Source of the DNA: JOPF133 sp035505095
Lineage (GTDB): Bacteria > Acidobacteriota > Terriglobia > Bryobacterales > Bryobacteraceae
Assembly (NCBI GenBank): GCA_035505095.1
Contig: DATJRE010000239.1
Coordinates: 22,928-86,927 of the forward strand
Reading direction: 5' to 3'
Length of the DNA: 64,000 bases
Shown one piece after another: positions 7,316-19,631 of the stretch. The translations under genes and the position numbers were made by a program. Each line of letters starts with the position of its first letter. Position 1 is the first letter of the stretch. The notes beneath the pieces are model-generated. The model saw nothing but the letters and a program-made list of their open reading frames with translations. It was not told where the DNA came from and did no database searches.

Positions 7316-9658
7316 AATCAGCGCCTTCACCTTTTCGGCCAGGGCGGAGGCCGTATAGGGCTTCTGAATAAATCCGGCCAGCCCTTTGCCCGCGAAACGC
7401 TGCACCGCCTCCACCTCGTTATAGCCGCTGGTCAGCAGCACGCGGACGCCGGGGTCGAGGACCTGCAGGTGCGTGAGGGTTTCCTCGCCGTTCATCACCG
7501 GCATGGTCAGATCCAGCAGGACCAGTGCGATGGCATCGGGTTGGCCGCGATAGCATTCCAGGGCCTCGGCTCCGTTGCTCGCCAGCATCACCTGGTAGCC
7601 GTAGCGCTGCAAGGTCAGGCGCGCGGTCTGCCGCACCAGGTCTTCGTCGTCCACCACAAGGATGGTGCCGGTTCCGCCCAGGTTGCCTGTGACGGCTCTG
7701 GGCGCGGCGCTCACCGGATTGGCGGAGGCCGGCAGCAGCACCTTGAGGGTGGTGCCCTGTTCCGGCTTGCTGTAAACCTTGATGGCCCCCTGGTGTGCGC
7801 GCACGATACCCAGCACGGCGGAAAGGCCCAGCCCGCGCCCGGCGAACTTGGTGGTGAAGAACGGGTCGAACATACGCGCCAGAGTCTCCTGTTCCATCCC
7901 GCAGCCGGTATCGTGGACCTCCAGCATGACGTAGGAACCGGGGCGTAAGACCTCGCCGGCCGACGACATGGTGGCGATATAAGCCTCGTCCACCTCCTCC
8001 ACGCCGGTCAGCACCAGCACCGAGCCGCCCTCCGCTCCAATGGCCTCGGCGCCGTTGATCACCAGGTTCATGACGATCTGCTGCAACTGGCCGGGGTCGG
8101 CGTCGATGCCTGGAAGTCGGCTGTGGAGCTGCAGGTGAAGCTGGACGTTCTTGGGGATGGAGGTCAGCAGCAGGCCGCGGATTTCGCGCACCACGGCCGA
8201 AAGATCGATGGTGCGCATGATAAAGCGGCCTTTGCCGGCATAGGCAAGCAATTGGCGGGTAAGATCGGCGGCGCGTTCGCTGGCTCGCATGACTTCTTCC
8301 AGAAACTGGCGCTGGGGATGGTGCGGGGGCACGCTTTCCAGGGCCAGGCTGGTGTTGCCCAGGATGCCGGTGAGCAGATTGTTGAAATCGTGGGCCACCC
8401 CGCCTGCCAGCACGCCCAGGCTCTCCAGTTTCTGGGTGTGGCGGAGCTGTTCCTCGATGCGCAGCCGCTCAGTGACATCGGTGTTGATCTGCAGGGTGCC
8501 CTGGAACTGGCCGGAGGAGCCCAGGCGCACGGCCCACCGGCTGCTCACTTTGAGGGTCGTGCCATCCTTGCGCACATGCGTCAACTGGCCTTCCCAGTGG
8601 CCTTCGGTGGCCACTTTGCGGCGGATTTCGTCGAGCAAAATGGGGAATTCGGTGTGCAGCAGGTCCTGCGAGACGCGGCCGACAGCCTCTTCGCGGGTCC
8701 AGCCGTACATGCGCGCGGCGCCCTGGCTCCAGAACTGGATGGTTTCCGTGCGGTCCAGAGAGATGATCGCGTCGTGGGCCAAATCGAGTAATTGGGCCTG
8801 CTCGCGGAGGCTTTCCTCATCCAGCTTGCGGCGGGTGATGTCGGCCACCACGGCGCTGATGTGGGCGGGCTTGCCATCCACGTTGCGGTGGCAGCGGGCC
8901 TGCGCCCACAGCCAGTGCAGGCTGCCATCGGGCCACAGGACGCGGAATTCCGCCTCCGCCTGCCCGCGGGTGAGGATGCCGCGGAGCTGGTCGCCGACGG
9001 GCCGCCGGTCTTCCGGATGCACGCGGCCGAGCAGGATGTGGTAATCCCAGTGGGGAATGGCGTCGTGGAAACCGAAGATCTGGTCGTGTTTAAGCGAGCG
9101 GGTGCTGGTATCGCGGGCGATATCGTAATCGATGTAGCCGATGTCAGCCGAATCTAACACAAAACGCAGGCGGTCTTCGGCCTCGCGGTAAGCCAGGGCG
9201 GAGGTGAGCGCTTCCTGGGAGCGTTCGCGCACGCGGGCTTCCAGTTCCTCGGCGGTGCGGCGCAGGGCGGCCTCGCGGCGATGGCGGACCTGCGAGATAC
9301 GGCTGATCAGAAGCGAAACCACCAGCGCCAGGCCGAAGCGGAACAACTCGCCGCTCACAGACCGGTTAGAGGATGGGCGGAGGCGCGGCAGCCCCAGGGT
9401 AACGGCCGCCGAGACCAGAATGCCGGGGCCGTATCCCAGCCAGGCCGACGCCAGGATGGTCAGCAGAAAAACCATCACCAGCAAACCCAGCAGCAGAGCC
9501 GGGAGGCGCGGGCCGAATAGCGTGTAGCCCACTTCGGTCAGACCCATCAAAGCCGCCACGCTGCCAAGCGACAAAGCGTAGGGCCGGATGGGGCGGGGAA
9601 ATGCCCGCAAGGCGGTTTGTTCCAACGAATTGGCGAATGATCGCAGCCCGGCTAACAC
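7307..9658 (-). CDS. PAS-containing hybrid sensor histidine kinase
   Basis: A 783-residue membrane sensor kinase. The order is an N-terminal multi-helix membrane domain (about 25-125), a short coiled coil, two PAS domains (about 160-280 and 285-400), a HisKA-type dimerisation domain with phospho-acceptor His423 in GGVAHDFNN, a HATPase_c domain with DTGCGME and GLGLS boxes, and a C-terminal receiver (about 665-783) with the phospho-acceptor Asp in LVLLDLTMP. The attached receiver makes it a hybrid kinase that passes phosphate onward, plausibly to a histidine phosphotransfer protein such as the one at 14159. The start is GTG at 9658 with AGGAGG a few bases upstream. The signal sensed is unknown. 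Confidence 0.9.
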   Translation of the reverse strand: MLAGLRSFANSLEQTALRAFPRPIRPYALSLGSVAALMGLTEVGYTLFGPRLPALLLGLLVMVFLLTILASAWLGYGPGILVSAAVTLGLPRLRPSSNRSVSGELFRFGLALVVSLLISRISQVRHRREAALRRTAEELEARVRERSQEALTSALAYREAEDRLRFVLDSADIGYIDYDIARDTSTRSLKHDQIFGFHDAIPHWDYHILLGRVHPEDRRPVGDQLRGILTRGQAEAEFRVLWPDGSLHWLWAQARCHRNVDGKPAHISAVVADITRRKLDEESLREQAQLLDLAHDAIISLDRTETIQFWSQGAARMYGWTREEAVGRVSQDLLHTEFPILLDEIRRKVATEGHWEGQLTHVRKDGTTLKVSSRWAVRLGSSGQFQGTLQINTDVTERLRIEEQLRHTQKLESLGVLAGGVAHDFNNLLTGILGNTSLALESVPPHHPQRQFLEEVMRASERAADLTRQLLAYAGKGRFIMRTIDLSAVVREIRGLLLTSIPKNVQLHLQLHSRLPGIDADPGQLQQIVMNLVINGAEAIGAEGGSVLVLTGVEEVDEAYIATMSSAGEVLRPGSYVMLEVHDTGCGMEQETLARMFDPFFTTKFAGRGLGLSAVLGIVRAHQGAIKVYSKPEQGTTLKVLLPASANPVSAAPRAVTGNLGGTGTILVVDDEDLVRQTARLTLQRYGYQVMLASNGAEALECYRGQPDAIALVLLDLTMPVMNGEETLTHLQVLDPGVRVLLTSGYNEVEAVQRFAGKGLAGFIQKPYTASALAEKVKALITH

Positions 9659-9688
9659 CAGTCCTCCTCTGGGGGGCCTACTCGGAGT

Positions 9689-10201
9689 TTAACCCGGCAG
9701 CGGCAGGAGTGTCGCGTCTGGGCGCTCCAGCGCCAGCAGGCGATTTTTGAGGGGCAGGCCGCCGCCATAGCCCACCAGCTTGCCATTCGCGCCGATCACC
9801 CGATGGCAGGGCACCACGATGGGGAGGGGATTGGCGCCGTTGGCGGCGCCCACGGCGCGCACTGCCGAGGGGCGGCCGATGGCTTGGGCAATCGCGGAAT
9901 AGGTACACGTCTGGCCGTAAGGGACGGTTTGCACCTGGCGCCAGACCTGGATTTGGAAATCCGTGCCGGCGAGGTCCAGGGGCAAATGGAACTCCCGCAG
10001 ACGGCCGGCGAAGTAGGCGCGCAACTGGGACACGGCCTCGGCGAGCAGCGGATTGGGGCTGGCGCCGGCCTCGGAAAGCGCCTCCGCGGGCGCCGCGGCG
10101 GTCCCTGGGCGATCGAACTGAATGCCCCGTAAGCCTTTGGCGGAAGCGGAGATGCGCAGGGTGAGCGACTCGGCCACCTGCACTTCAATGGATTCCAGCA
10201 T
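9689..10201 (-). CDS. ogt: Methylated-DNA--[protein]-cysteine S-methyltransferase
   Basis: A 170-residue suicide DNA-repair protein that removes the methyl group from O6-methylguanine by transferring it to its own cysteine. The C-terminal DNA-binding domain carries the diagnostic PCHRV with acceptor Cys132, preceded by the helix-turn-helix segment (YSAIAQAIGRPSAVRAVG) and the GANPLPI loop. Length and lack of an Ada regulatory domain fit Ogt/MGMT rather than Ada. The start at 10201 (MLESIEV) is chosen because the frame remains open far upstream only as an antisense shadow of the hybrid kinase gene. It is divergent from that kinase gene, with about 90 nt between starts. Confidence 0.92.
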   Translation of the reverse strand: MLESIEVQVAESLTLRISASAKGLRGIQFDRPGTAAAPAEALSEAGASPNPLLAEAVSQLRAYFAGRLREFHLPLDLAGTDFQIQVWRQVQTVPYGQTCTYSAIAQAIGRPSAVRAVGAANGANPLPIVVPCHRVIGANGKLVGYGGGLPLKNRLLALERPDATLLPLPG

Positions 10202-10291
10202 GAGAACAGGATGGCATACATCCGGGACCTCACGGAATGCCCGATCCCGCCGATAAGCAGAGACGAGGTCATTAGAACCAACAGGTTCGGT

Positions 10292-14134
<3,843 letters not shown>

Positions 14135-14158
14135 ACGAGACGAAAGGGGGATCAGACG

Positions 14159-14956
14159 ATGATTGATCTGGCACGCGGGCTGGCCAACGAATATCTGGAA
14201 AACTGCCGTGAGCAGTTGGCGGAGGTGGAAACGGACCTTCTGGCCATCGAAAAGCGTGGTGCGGATATCGATGAGGAACGGATCCACAGTGTCCTCCGCG
14301 CCATTCATTCGATCAAAGGCGGCGCCGGCTTTTTCGGCCTGGTGAAGATCGCCGAGTTGGCCCATCGGGCGGAGGACGTGCTTTCGCTCATGCGCTCGCG
14401 CGAGCTGGTCCCCACGCCGGACGCGGTGCACACTCTGCTGCGCACGGCCGACCGGCTGTGCGAACTGGTGGAGGACCCGCGCGACGACCGGCAGCAGGAT
14501 ATTGCCGGAATCCTGGCGGAGTTAGACAGCCTGCGCGGCCAGGGGCAAGGCCCGCATCGCTTGCGCACGCTGCTGGTGGAAGATGATTTTACCAGCCGTC
14601 TTTTCCTGCAGACCTTCCTCAGCCGCTATGGGGATTGTCATATCGCCGTCAATGGCAGGGAGGCCGTGGAGGCGTTTCGTTCCGCACTGGAGCGCGGCCA
14701 GGGATACGATCTGATCTGCATGGACATCATGATGCCCGAAATGGATGGCCACGCAGCCGTGCAGCAGGTGCGGGCCATCGAGGAAGGTCATGGCGTCCTC
14801 TCTACCTGGGGCGTGAAGATCATCATGACGACGGCGCTTGACGGGGTCAAGGACGTGTCCCAGTCCTACATGGAACTCTGCGACGCTTACCTGGTGAAGC
14901 CCATCGACCTGAGTAAATTGCTGCGCCACATGCGCTGCTTTCAATTGGTCCCATAG
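14159..14956 (+). CDS. HPt-receiver phosphorelay protein
   Basis: A 265-residue two-domain phosphorelay protein. The N-terminal HPt domain (about 5-105) has phospho-acceptor His50 in AIHSIKGGAGFFG, resembling the CheA P1 type, and the C-terminal receiver (about 135-265) has Asp189 in LICMDIMMPEMDG plus the late TTALDG and VKPID segments. No DNA-binding or enzymatic output domain follows, so output is probably by protein contact. AAAGGGGGA lies 8 nt before the ATG. It sits 24 nt behind the six-PAS hybrid kinase and could exchange phosphate with it or with the hybrid kinase at 7307. Confidence 0.88.
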   Translation: MIDLARGLANEYLENCREQLAEVETDLLAIEKRGADIDEERIHSVLRAIHSIKGGAGFFGLVKIAELAHRAEDVLSLMRSRELVPTPDAVHTLLRTADRLCELVEDPRDDRQQDIAGILAELDSLRGQGQGPHRLRTLLVEDDFTSRLFLQTFLSRYGDCHIAVNGREAVEAFRSALERGQGYDLICMDIMMPEMDGHAAVQQVRAIEEGHGVLSTWGVKIIMTTALDGVKDVSQSYMELCDAYLVKPIDLSKLLRHMRCFQLVP

Positions 14957-15358
14957 GCCGCGGGGCCGCGGAGGCGAGGCCGTGTGAACCGCGCGCCCGC
15001 GAACACCTGCCCGATGCCAAAGACTCTGTGCACATTCCTCCAGCGCCTTCCACCGCCGACCGGGTTCGAGGTGGCTGAGGTGCAACCCACCGTCGCCGAT
15101 TTCCGTGGCATGCGCGCCGACAGGGATGGATACGGATCGCTTCGATATCATCGCCAAAACCACCACCTTCCGGGAGCCATCCCCAACGGAAGCCGGGCAG
15201 AAACCGGCATTGCCAAAGCGTCCCTGCCATGTTTGGTGATCCACCATGCGGAGGAAAAGCCCATAACTGAAGCCAGCGGATTCGTTCGCACGATTGGCTG
15301 GGCATGATCGTTGACTTCACTCCCAGGCGGGCGGATCATGCCCTCAGAGGCAACAATT
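14957..15358. other. Intergenic stretch without a supported gene
   Basis: 402 nt between the HPt-REC gene and the His-rich gene. Frames are open on both strands but none shows a recognisable domain, a good ribosome-binding site or consistent codon use. It contains a short GGCCGCGG direct repeat near the left end. Confidence 0.5.
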
Positions 15359-15718
15359 ATGACCGAAACGTGCACCAAACACGAAGGGCATGCACATGTC
15401 CACGGACCGGACTGCGGCCATACCGCCGTAAAGCATGACGGCCACACGGACTATCTGCACGATGGGCATCTGCACCACGTCCACGACGGCCATGTCGATG
15501 AGCACAGGCTTTCGGCGGGCGGGGCGAATCCGGATAAGTGCACTCCCGCACATCGCTGCGACGCGCACGACCCCGCCCATGTTCACGGCCCGGAATGCGG
15601 CCATCCCGGGGTGCCGCACGGGGATCACGTGGACTACCTGGTAAGCGGCCATCTGCATCATCCCCATGGCCAGCACTGCGACGATCACGGCCGGCTGGAA
15701 GTAGCCGCAGCCCGCTGA
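15359..15718 (+). CDS. Histidine-rich duplicated metal-binding protein
   Basis: A 119-residue soluble protein that is about one quarter histidine and consists of two copies (about 5-48 and 63-110) of one module: HxHVHGP(D/E)CGH, then HxDYL, then GHLHHxH and a final HxDxH. Each copy has one Cys and many His, ideal for Zn, Ni or Cu binding, buffering or delivery. Similar proteins occur in many bacteria and are sometimes misnamed zinc transporter permease, though this one has no membrane segment. The ATG at 15359 is preferred: AGAGG is 8 nt upstream and the first module begins at once; an ATG at 15338 would add seven residues. No metal transporter lies next to it. Confidence 0.75.
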   Translation: MTETCTKHEGHAHVHGPDCGHTAVKHDGHTDYLHDGHLHHVHDGHVDEHRLSAGGANPDKCTPAHRCDAHDPAHVHGPECGHPGVPHGDHVDYLVSGHLHHPHGQHCDDHGRLEVAAAR

Positions 15719-15842
15719 GGGAGGGCGGCTGGCGGCGTATTCCGTTGACTATTGCGAGAGGGTATCTCTATCCCTGAGCGTCCTTGAGGACCAGCCCGGC
15801 GGGATCTCCGCTGCGACAGGCAGACATAGAGAGGAGAACCTT

Positions 15843-16649
15843 ATGCCAACAATTCGAGATAACTACTTCACCGCTTACCGCACTCTGAAGCTGACGCGAG
15901 ACGCCGCGGGTGTGCTCGTCGTTGAGTTTCACAGCAACGGTGGGCCGTGTACCTTCTCGGCGCTCCATCACACCGAGGTTGTCGATGCGTTTCACCGGAT
16001 CGCGCAAGATCGAGCCAACAAGATTGTGATTCTGACTGGCGCAGGCGGGGACTTCATTATTGGGGTTGATTGGTCATCTTTCGGCGACGTCGCCGATCCA
16101 GGCGTTTGGAGTCAGATTCACGACGAAGGCACTCAGGTTTTGGAAAACATCGCCAACATTCGCGTGCCGGTCATCGCGGCGATTGAGGGACGCGCGCATA
16201 TTCACTCAGACTACGCCTTGCTCGCCAACGTGATTGTGGCGGCCGAGGGGGCGACCTTTCAGGACGTGGGGCATTACGCGGCCGGCGTGGTCCCCGGCGA
16301 CGGAATCTTTACCACCTGGAGTTATCGCGCTGGAGCGGGACGCGCCGAAGCGTTCCTCCTCTACCCACAGCCGCTGCCGGCGCGCACGGCCCATGAATGG
16401 GGAGTGGTCGCGGAAATAGTGCCAAACGGTAAAGCGCTCGGCCGCGCGCAAGAATTGGCCGGGATATACCTGCAGGCTCCCGAAGTGACGCGCCGCGATA
16501 CGCGCATCCACTTCATTCAACCTTTGAAGGAGCGCCTCGTGCGTGAAGTTGGCTACGGACTGGCGCTCGAAGGAGCATCCTCGGCGGCCCTCGTCAAATC
16601 AAAGCAGGCCAAGAGCGAGTCGGCCGTCCAGAAAGTCAAGTCTGCATGA
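15843..16649 (+). CDS. Crotonase-fold hydrolase, 6-oxocamphor hydrolase-like
   Basis: A 268-residue enoyl-CoA hydratase/isomerase superfamily member that resembles 6-oxocamphor hydrolase, a retro-Claisen enzyme cleaving C-C bonds of cyclic beta-diketones, more than CoA-dependent crotonases. Aligned from memory with that enzyme, the catalytic residues are kept with an offset of one: His121, His144, Asp153 and Glu243. The NKVVILTG-like segment (NKIVILTGAGGDF) and PGDG loop also match. The C-terminal tail (about 250-268) is Lys/Ser-rich. GAGAGGAG lies about 9 nt upstream of the ATG. It precedes the efflux operon by only 19 nt and may be co-transcribed, hinting that the pump handles an aromatic or terpenoid compound; that link is inference. 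Confidence 0.75.
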   Translation: MPTIRDNYFTAYRTLKLTRDAAGVLVVEFHSNGGPCTFSALHHTEVVDAFHRIAQDRANKIVILTGAGGDFIIGVDWSSFGDVADPGVWSQIHDEGTQVLENIANIRVPVIAAIEGRAHIHSDYALLANVIVAAEGATFQDVGHYAAGVVPGDGIFTTWSYRAGAGRAEAFLLYPQPLPARTAHEWGVVAEIVPNGKALGRAQELAGIYLQAPEVTRRDTRIHFIQPLKERLVREVGYGLALEGASSAALVKSKQAKSESAVQKVKSA

Positions 16650-16668
16650 CGGGCCCGGGGGAGACGTT

Positions 16669-18153
16669 ATGACCCGATCGGCTGTCACCGCCGGTGAATT
16701 GAAGGTCGAGTCTCCCTCAGCTATGGGGCAGCCATTTCTGTCTCTCGTGGTGGCGATCCTTTGGTGCACTCCTCTTTTCGCACAGAGTCCGCCGGCTTCG
16801 CCAAATCATCCCTGGCATTCGCCTGACGAGCGAACCCTCGCTGCAGAGGGGAGGCGCTACCAAACCGCGTTGATTCCTCCGGCCGGGAAAGCCTACTCCT
16901 TGACGGAACTGATCGATTTTGCCGAGAGCCACAATCCGCAAACACGCGTGAGTTGGGAAAACGCCCTTGCCCAAGGCGAAGCTCTGGGAATCGCCCGTAG
17001 CGAACTCTTTCCGCTGTTATCCGCCGTAGCCACCTCCGGAGTGCAGCGGGACGAGATTCCTTTCGGGAGCCGGTTCTACCGGGATACGGTGCCTGCGTTC
17101 GACGCCTCGCTCGATCTCAGCTACACCATCTTCGATTTTGGGGCCCGCCGGGGCCGAATCGATGCGGAGCGTGCGCGGTTACTGGCGGCCAACTTCGCCT
17201 TCAATGACCTTCACCGCAACCTGATCTTTCAGGTGCAGCAGGCTTATTACCGGCTGCTGAATGCCGCAGGCCAGGAAGCCGCCGCGCGGGCGAGTCTGGC
17301 CAACGCGGAGCAGGTGCAGCAGGCCGCCGAAGCCCGCCTGCATAATGGCCTGGCCACTCTACCGGACGTTCTCGAAGCGCGCAGCGCCACCGCCCAGGCG
17401 CAGTACGACCTCCAGGCGATCCTGGGACTGGAACAAATCGTCCGGGGCGATTTGGCCACCGCTCTGGGCCTTCCCGCGGCCACCATGATTCCCATTCAGC
17501 CTCTGGACGAAATTCCAACTGCCGAATCGATCGGCGAGACGGTCGAACAGGTGATCCAGCGTGCGCTCGAGCAGCGGCCCGACCTGCAGGTGGAAGCAGC
17601 CAATGTCCGCGCCGCCAATGCCGAGCGCCGGCAGGCGCGCTCGGCGTTTTTTCCCGATTTGAAATTTCAAGCCGAACCTACCGCCGAGTCGCTGTACTTT
17701 CAGCAGCAGACTCTTCCGTGGGGACACACGGCCGACATCACCGGCCGAATGGCGTTGGCCCTGAACTGGACGGTATTCGACGGAGGCGCGCGCAGAAGCC
17801 GCCTGGCGCAGGCGGAGGCGGACATCCGCGAGTCGGAAGCGCGGGCCGGCGCGGTGTCCGACCGCATCGAAGACGAGGTTTGGACGGCCTACGCCAACCT
17901 GACCACGGCGTTTCGGCAGCGGGAAGCCGCAACCGCGCTTTTGACTGCGGCGACCCAGTCCTATAACTCCTCTCTGGAATCCTACAACTATGGGGTGCGG
18001 AACTTATTGGATGTAACTGCCGCGCAAAAGGTGCTGGCCGGGGCCCGATCGGCGGATGTGCTGGCGCGAACGCAGGTACTCACTGCTCTGGCGGATCTGG
18101 CTTATCGTGCCGCCGATTCGATCCAGGCCAACACGCGGACACCCAGCCCATGA
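16669..18153 (+). CDS. TolC-family outer-membrane efflux protein (MdtP-like)
   Basis: A 494-residue outer-membrane channel of the TolC/OEP family, exporting drugs or metabolites together with a membrane-fusion protein and an inner-membrane pump. A signal peptide starts at residue 19 (FLSLVVAILW, then LFAQ). The mature part shows the two internally repeated OEP coiled-coil units (about 80-280 and 300-490), with YTIFDFGARRGRI and WTVFDGGARRSRL as the paired signatures. The ATG at 16669 has GGGGGAGA 4 nt upstream; an ATG at 16723 also fits the signal peptide. Its stop overlaps the ytcA-like start by 4 nt, marking an operon. Confidence 0.88.
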   Translation: MTRSAVTAGELKVESPSAMGQPFLSLVVAILWCTPLFAQSPPASPNHPWHSPDERTLAAEGRRYQTALIPPAGKAYSLTELIDFAESHNPQTRVSWENALAQGEALGIARSELFPLLSAVATSGVQRDEIPFGSRFYRDTVPAFDASLDLSYTIFDFGARRGRIDAERARLLAANFAFNDLHRNLIFQVQQAYYRLLNAAGQEAAARASLANAEQVQQAAEARLHNGLATLPDVLEARSATAQAQYDLQAILGLEQIVRGDLATALGLPAATMIPIQPLDEIPTAESIGETVEQVIQRALEQRPDLQVEAANVRAANAERRQARSAFFPDLKFQAEPTAESLYFQQQTLPWGHTADITGRMALALNWTVFDGGARRSRLAQAEADIRESEARAGAVSDRIEDEVWTAYANLTTAFRQREAATALLTAATQSYNSSLESYNYGVRNLLDVTAAQKVLAGARSADVLARTQVLTALADLAYRAADSIQANTRTPSP

Positions 18154-18410
18154 GCGGCAGTCGCTACCGCCCGATCGCCGTTTTCCTGGCAGCCATCTGG
18201 TTAGCCGGCTGCGCCCGCGCCCCCTCGTTCGACCTTCTCGGATCCTTCTTTCCGGCCTGGCTCTTGTGTCTCGCCGTGGGCGTGGTGCTCGCTTTCGCGG
18301 CGGGCTGGCTGCTGTTGCGCCTCGGAATCGTGATCGCAGTCCCGGTTCTGACCTATCCCAGCCTCACTGCGCTGTTCGCCTGCATGTTGTGGCTGGCCTT
18401 CTTTCAATAG
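18150..18410 (+). CDS. ytcA: YtcA-like small membrane lipoprotein
   Basis: An 86-residue protein with a lipoprotein signal (hydrophobic segment then LAGC at residues 18-21) and two further membrane helices. It resembles E. coli YtcA, a small protein of unknown function linked to the mdtNOP efflux genes: both have a lipobox, an (F/Y)PxW motif near the first helix and a C-terminal LFAxMLWLAFF-type end. The gene order outer-membrane protein, YtcA, fusion protein, FUSC protein supports the call. It probably assists assembly of the efflux complex. Start ATGA-overlaps the upstream stop. Confidence 0.72.
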   Translation: MSGSRYRPIAVFLAAIWLAGCARAPSFDLLGSFFPAWLLCLAVGVVLAFAAGWLLLRLGIVIAVPVLTYPSLTALFACMLWLAFFQ

Positions 18411-18423
18411 CGGGGAAAACACT

Positions 18424-19629
18424 GTGAGTCCGCAGACAGGAAAAATCGTTGGGCGGTTCCTTACCGGCGCGATTGTGGCCGGCGCCATCGCCGTTGGACT
18501 GGTGGTGATCTACGATCAGAATCGCTATCCGCGAACCGACGACTGCGAGGTATTCGCGAACTTCATTGGTATCGCTCCGCAGGTGGAAGGTCCGATACTC
18601 CACTTGAATGTTCGCGATAACCAGTTCGTCAAACAAGGGGATCTGCTGTTCGAAATTGACGACCGGCCGTACCGCTATGCCCTGGAGCGAGCCATCTCCG
18701 AACAGGCGGCGCTCGAAGGCCAGATTGTCGACGAGCGCCGCACAATCGCGGCCCAGGGGAGCGCCGTATCTGTGGCGGAGGCCAATATTCAGGCCAGCAC
18801 GGCCGACATCGCTCGCTGGGCAGCGGCCGTCGATCAGGCACGCGCCGATGTGGCCGATGCCGAGCAGGGCGTAAGCCGCGCCCAAGCCGAGTGGAGCTAT
18901 GCGGATCACAACCTGCATCGCATTGAGCCGCTGCTGGTGAAACAGTTCGTCACGGCCGATCAAGTGGACCGTGCCAGAACGTCGGAGCTCGCACTGGGAC
19001 AAGCTTTGAAGCAGGCCCAATCCCAACTGCTGCTGGCCAAAGCGGGATTACAATCCGCCCTGGCGCAGGAGCAGCGCTCCAAAGCCGTGCTGCAACAATC
19101 CATCGCCGGGCACGAACAGGCGCAGCATGCCGTCACCACGCTGGAACCCCTGGTCAATCAGCGCGGGGCCAGAGCCTCGGCTATCGAAACCGCCCGTTAC
19201 AATCTGAATAACTGCCGCGTCTATGCGCCCTTCGATGCGCGCGTAACGAACCTGATCATTTCCCAGGGCGCCTACGCGCACGTCGGCCAGCAGATCTTCA
19301 CGTTGATTGACGCCCGTACCTGGTGGGCCATCGGCAACTTTCGGGAGAGCCAGCTACAGCACATCGCCCCGGGGATGCATGCCGACGTCTATGTTCTGTC
19401 GAAACCGAACGTGCGCTTTTCGGGAGTGGTGGACAGCATCGGTTTCGGTGTGACTCCGGACGCCGATGTGGTCGGACGTTTGGAACCTGCCGGATTGCCG
19501 GACGTGCAACGCACTCTGAGCTGGGTACACCTGGCTTCGCGGTTTCCGGTTCGCGTCCGCATCGAAAATGCCCCGCCGGACTTGTTGCGCGTGAGCGAAT
19601 CGGCGGTCGTCTCGATTCGAGGACGCTGA
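18424..19629 (+). CDS. HlyD/EmrA-type membrane-fusion protein (MdtN-like)
   Basis: A 401-residue periplasmic adaptor. One N-terminal membrane anchor (about 10-30) is followed by a biotinyl-lipoyl half (APQVEGPILHLNV, about 57-69), a long Ala/Gln-rich alpha-hairpin (about 90-245), the second lipoyl half (VYAPFDARVTNLIISQGAYA) and a beta-barrel domain. This is the layout of the MdtN/EmrA/AaeA adaptors that bridge FUSC-type inner-membrane pumps to TolC-like channels. It starts with GTG at 18424, 13 nt after the YtcA-like gene, and ends 2 nt before the FUSC gene, so translation is probably coupled. Confidence 0.88.
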   Translation: MSPQTGKIVGRFLTGAIVAGAIAVGLVVIYDQNRYPRTDDCEVFANFIGIAPQVEGPILHLNVRDNQFVKQGDLLFEIDDRPYRYALERAISEQAALEGQIVDERRTIAAQGSAVSVAEANIQASTADIARWAAAVDQARADVADAEQGVSRAQAEWSYADHNLHRIEPLLVKQFVTADQVDRARTSELALGQALKQAQSQLLLAKAGLQSALAQEQRSKAVLQQSIAGHEQAQHAVTTLEPLVNQRGARASAIETARYNLNNCRVYAPFDARVTNLIISQGAYAHVGQQIFTLIDARTWWAIGNFRESQLQHIAPGMHADVYVLSKPNVRFSGVVDSIGFGVTPDADVVGRLEPAGLPDVQRTLSWVHLASRFPVRVRIENAPPDLLRVSESAVVSIRGR

Positions 19630-19631
19630 AA

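Noticed and set aside
14984..15307. Plus-strand open frame of 107 codons
   Set aside because: GTG start without ribosome-binding site, no recognisable domain, and open frames on the opposite strand as well.
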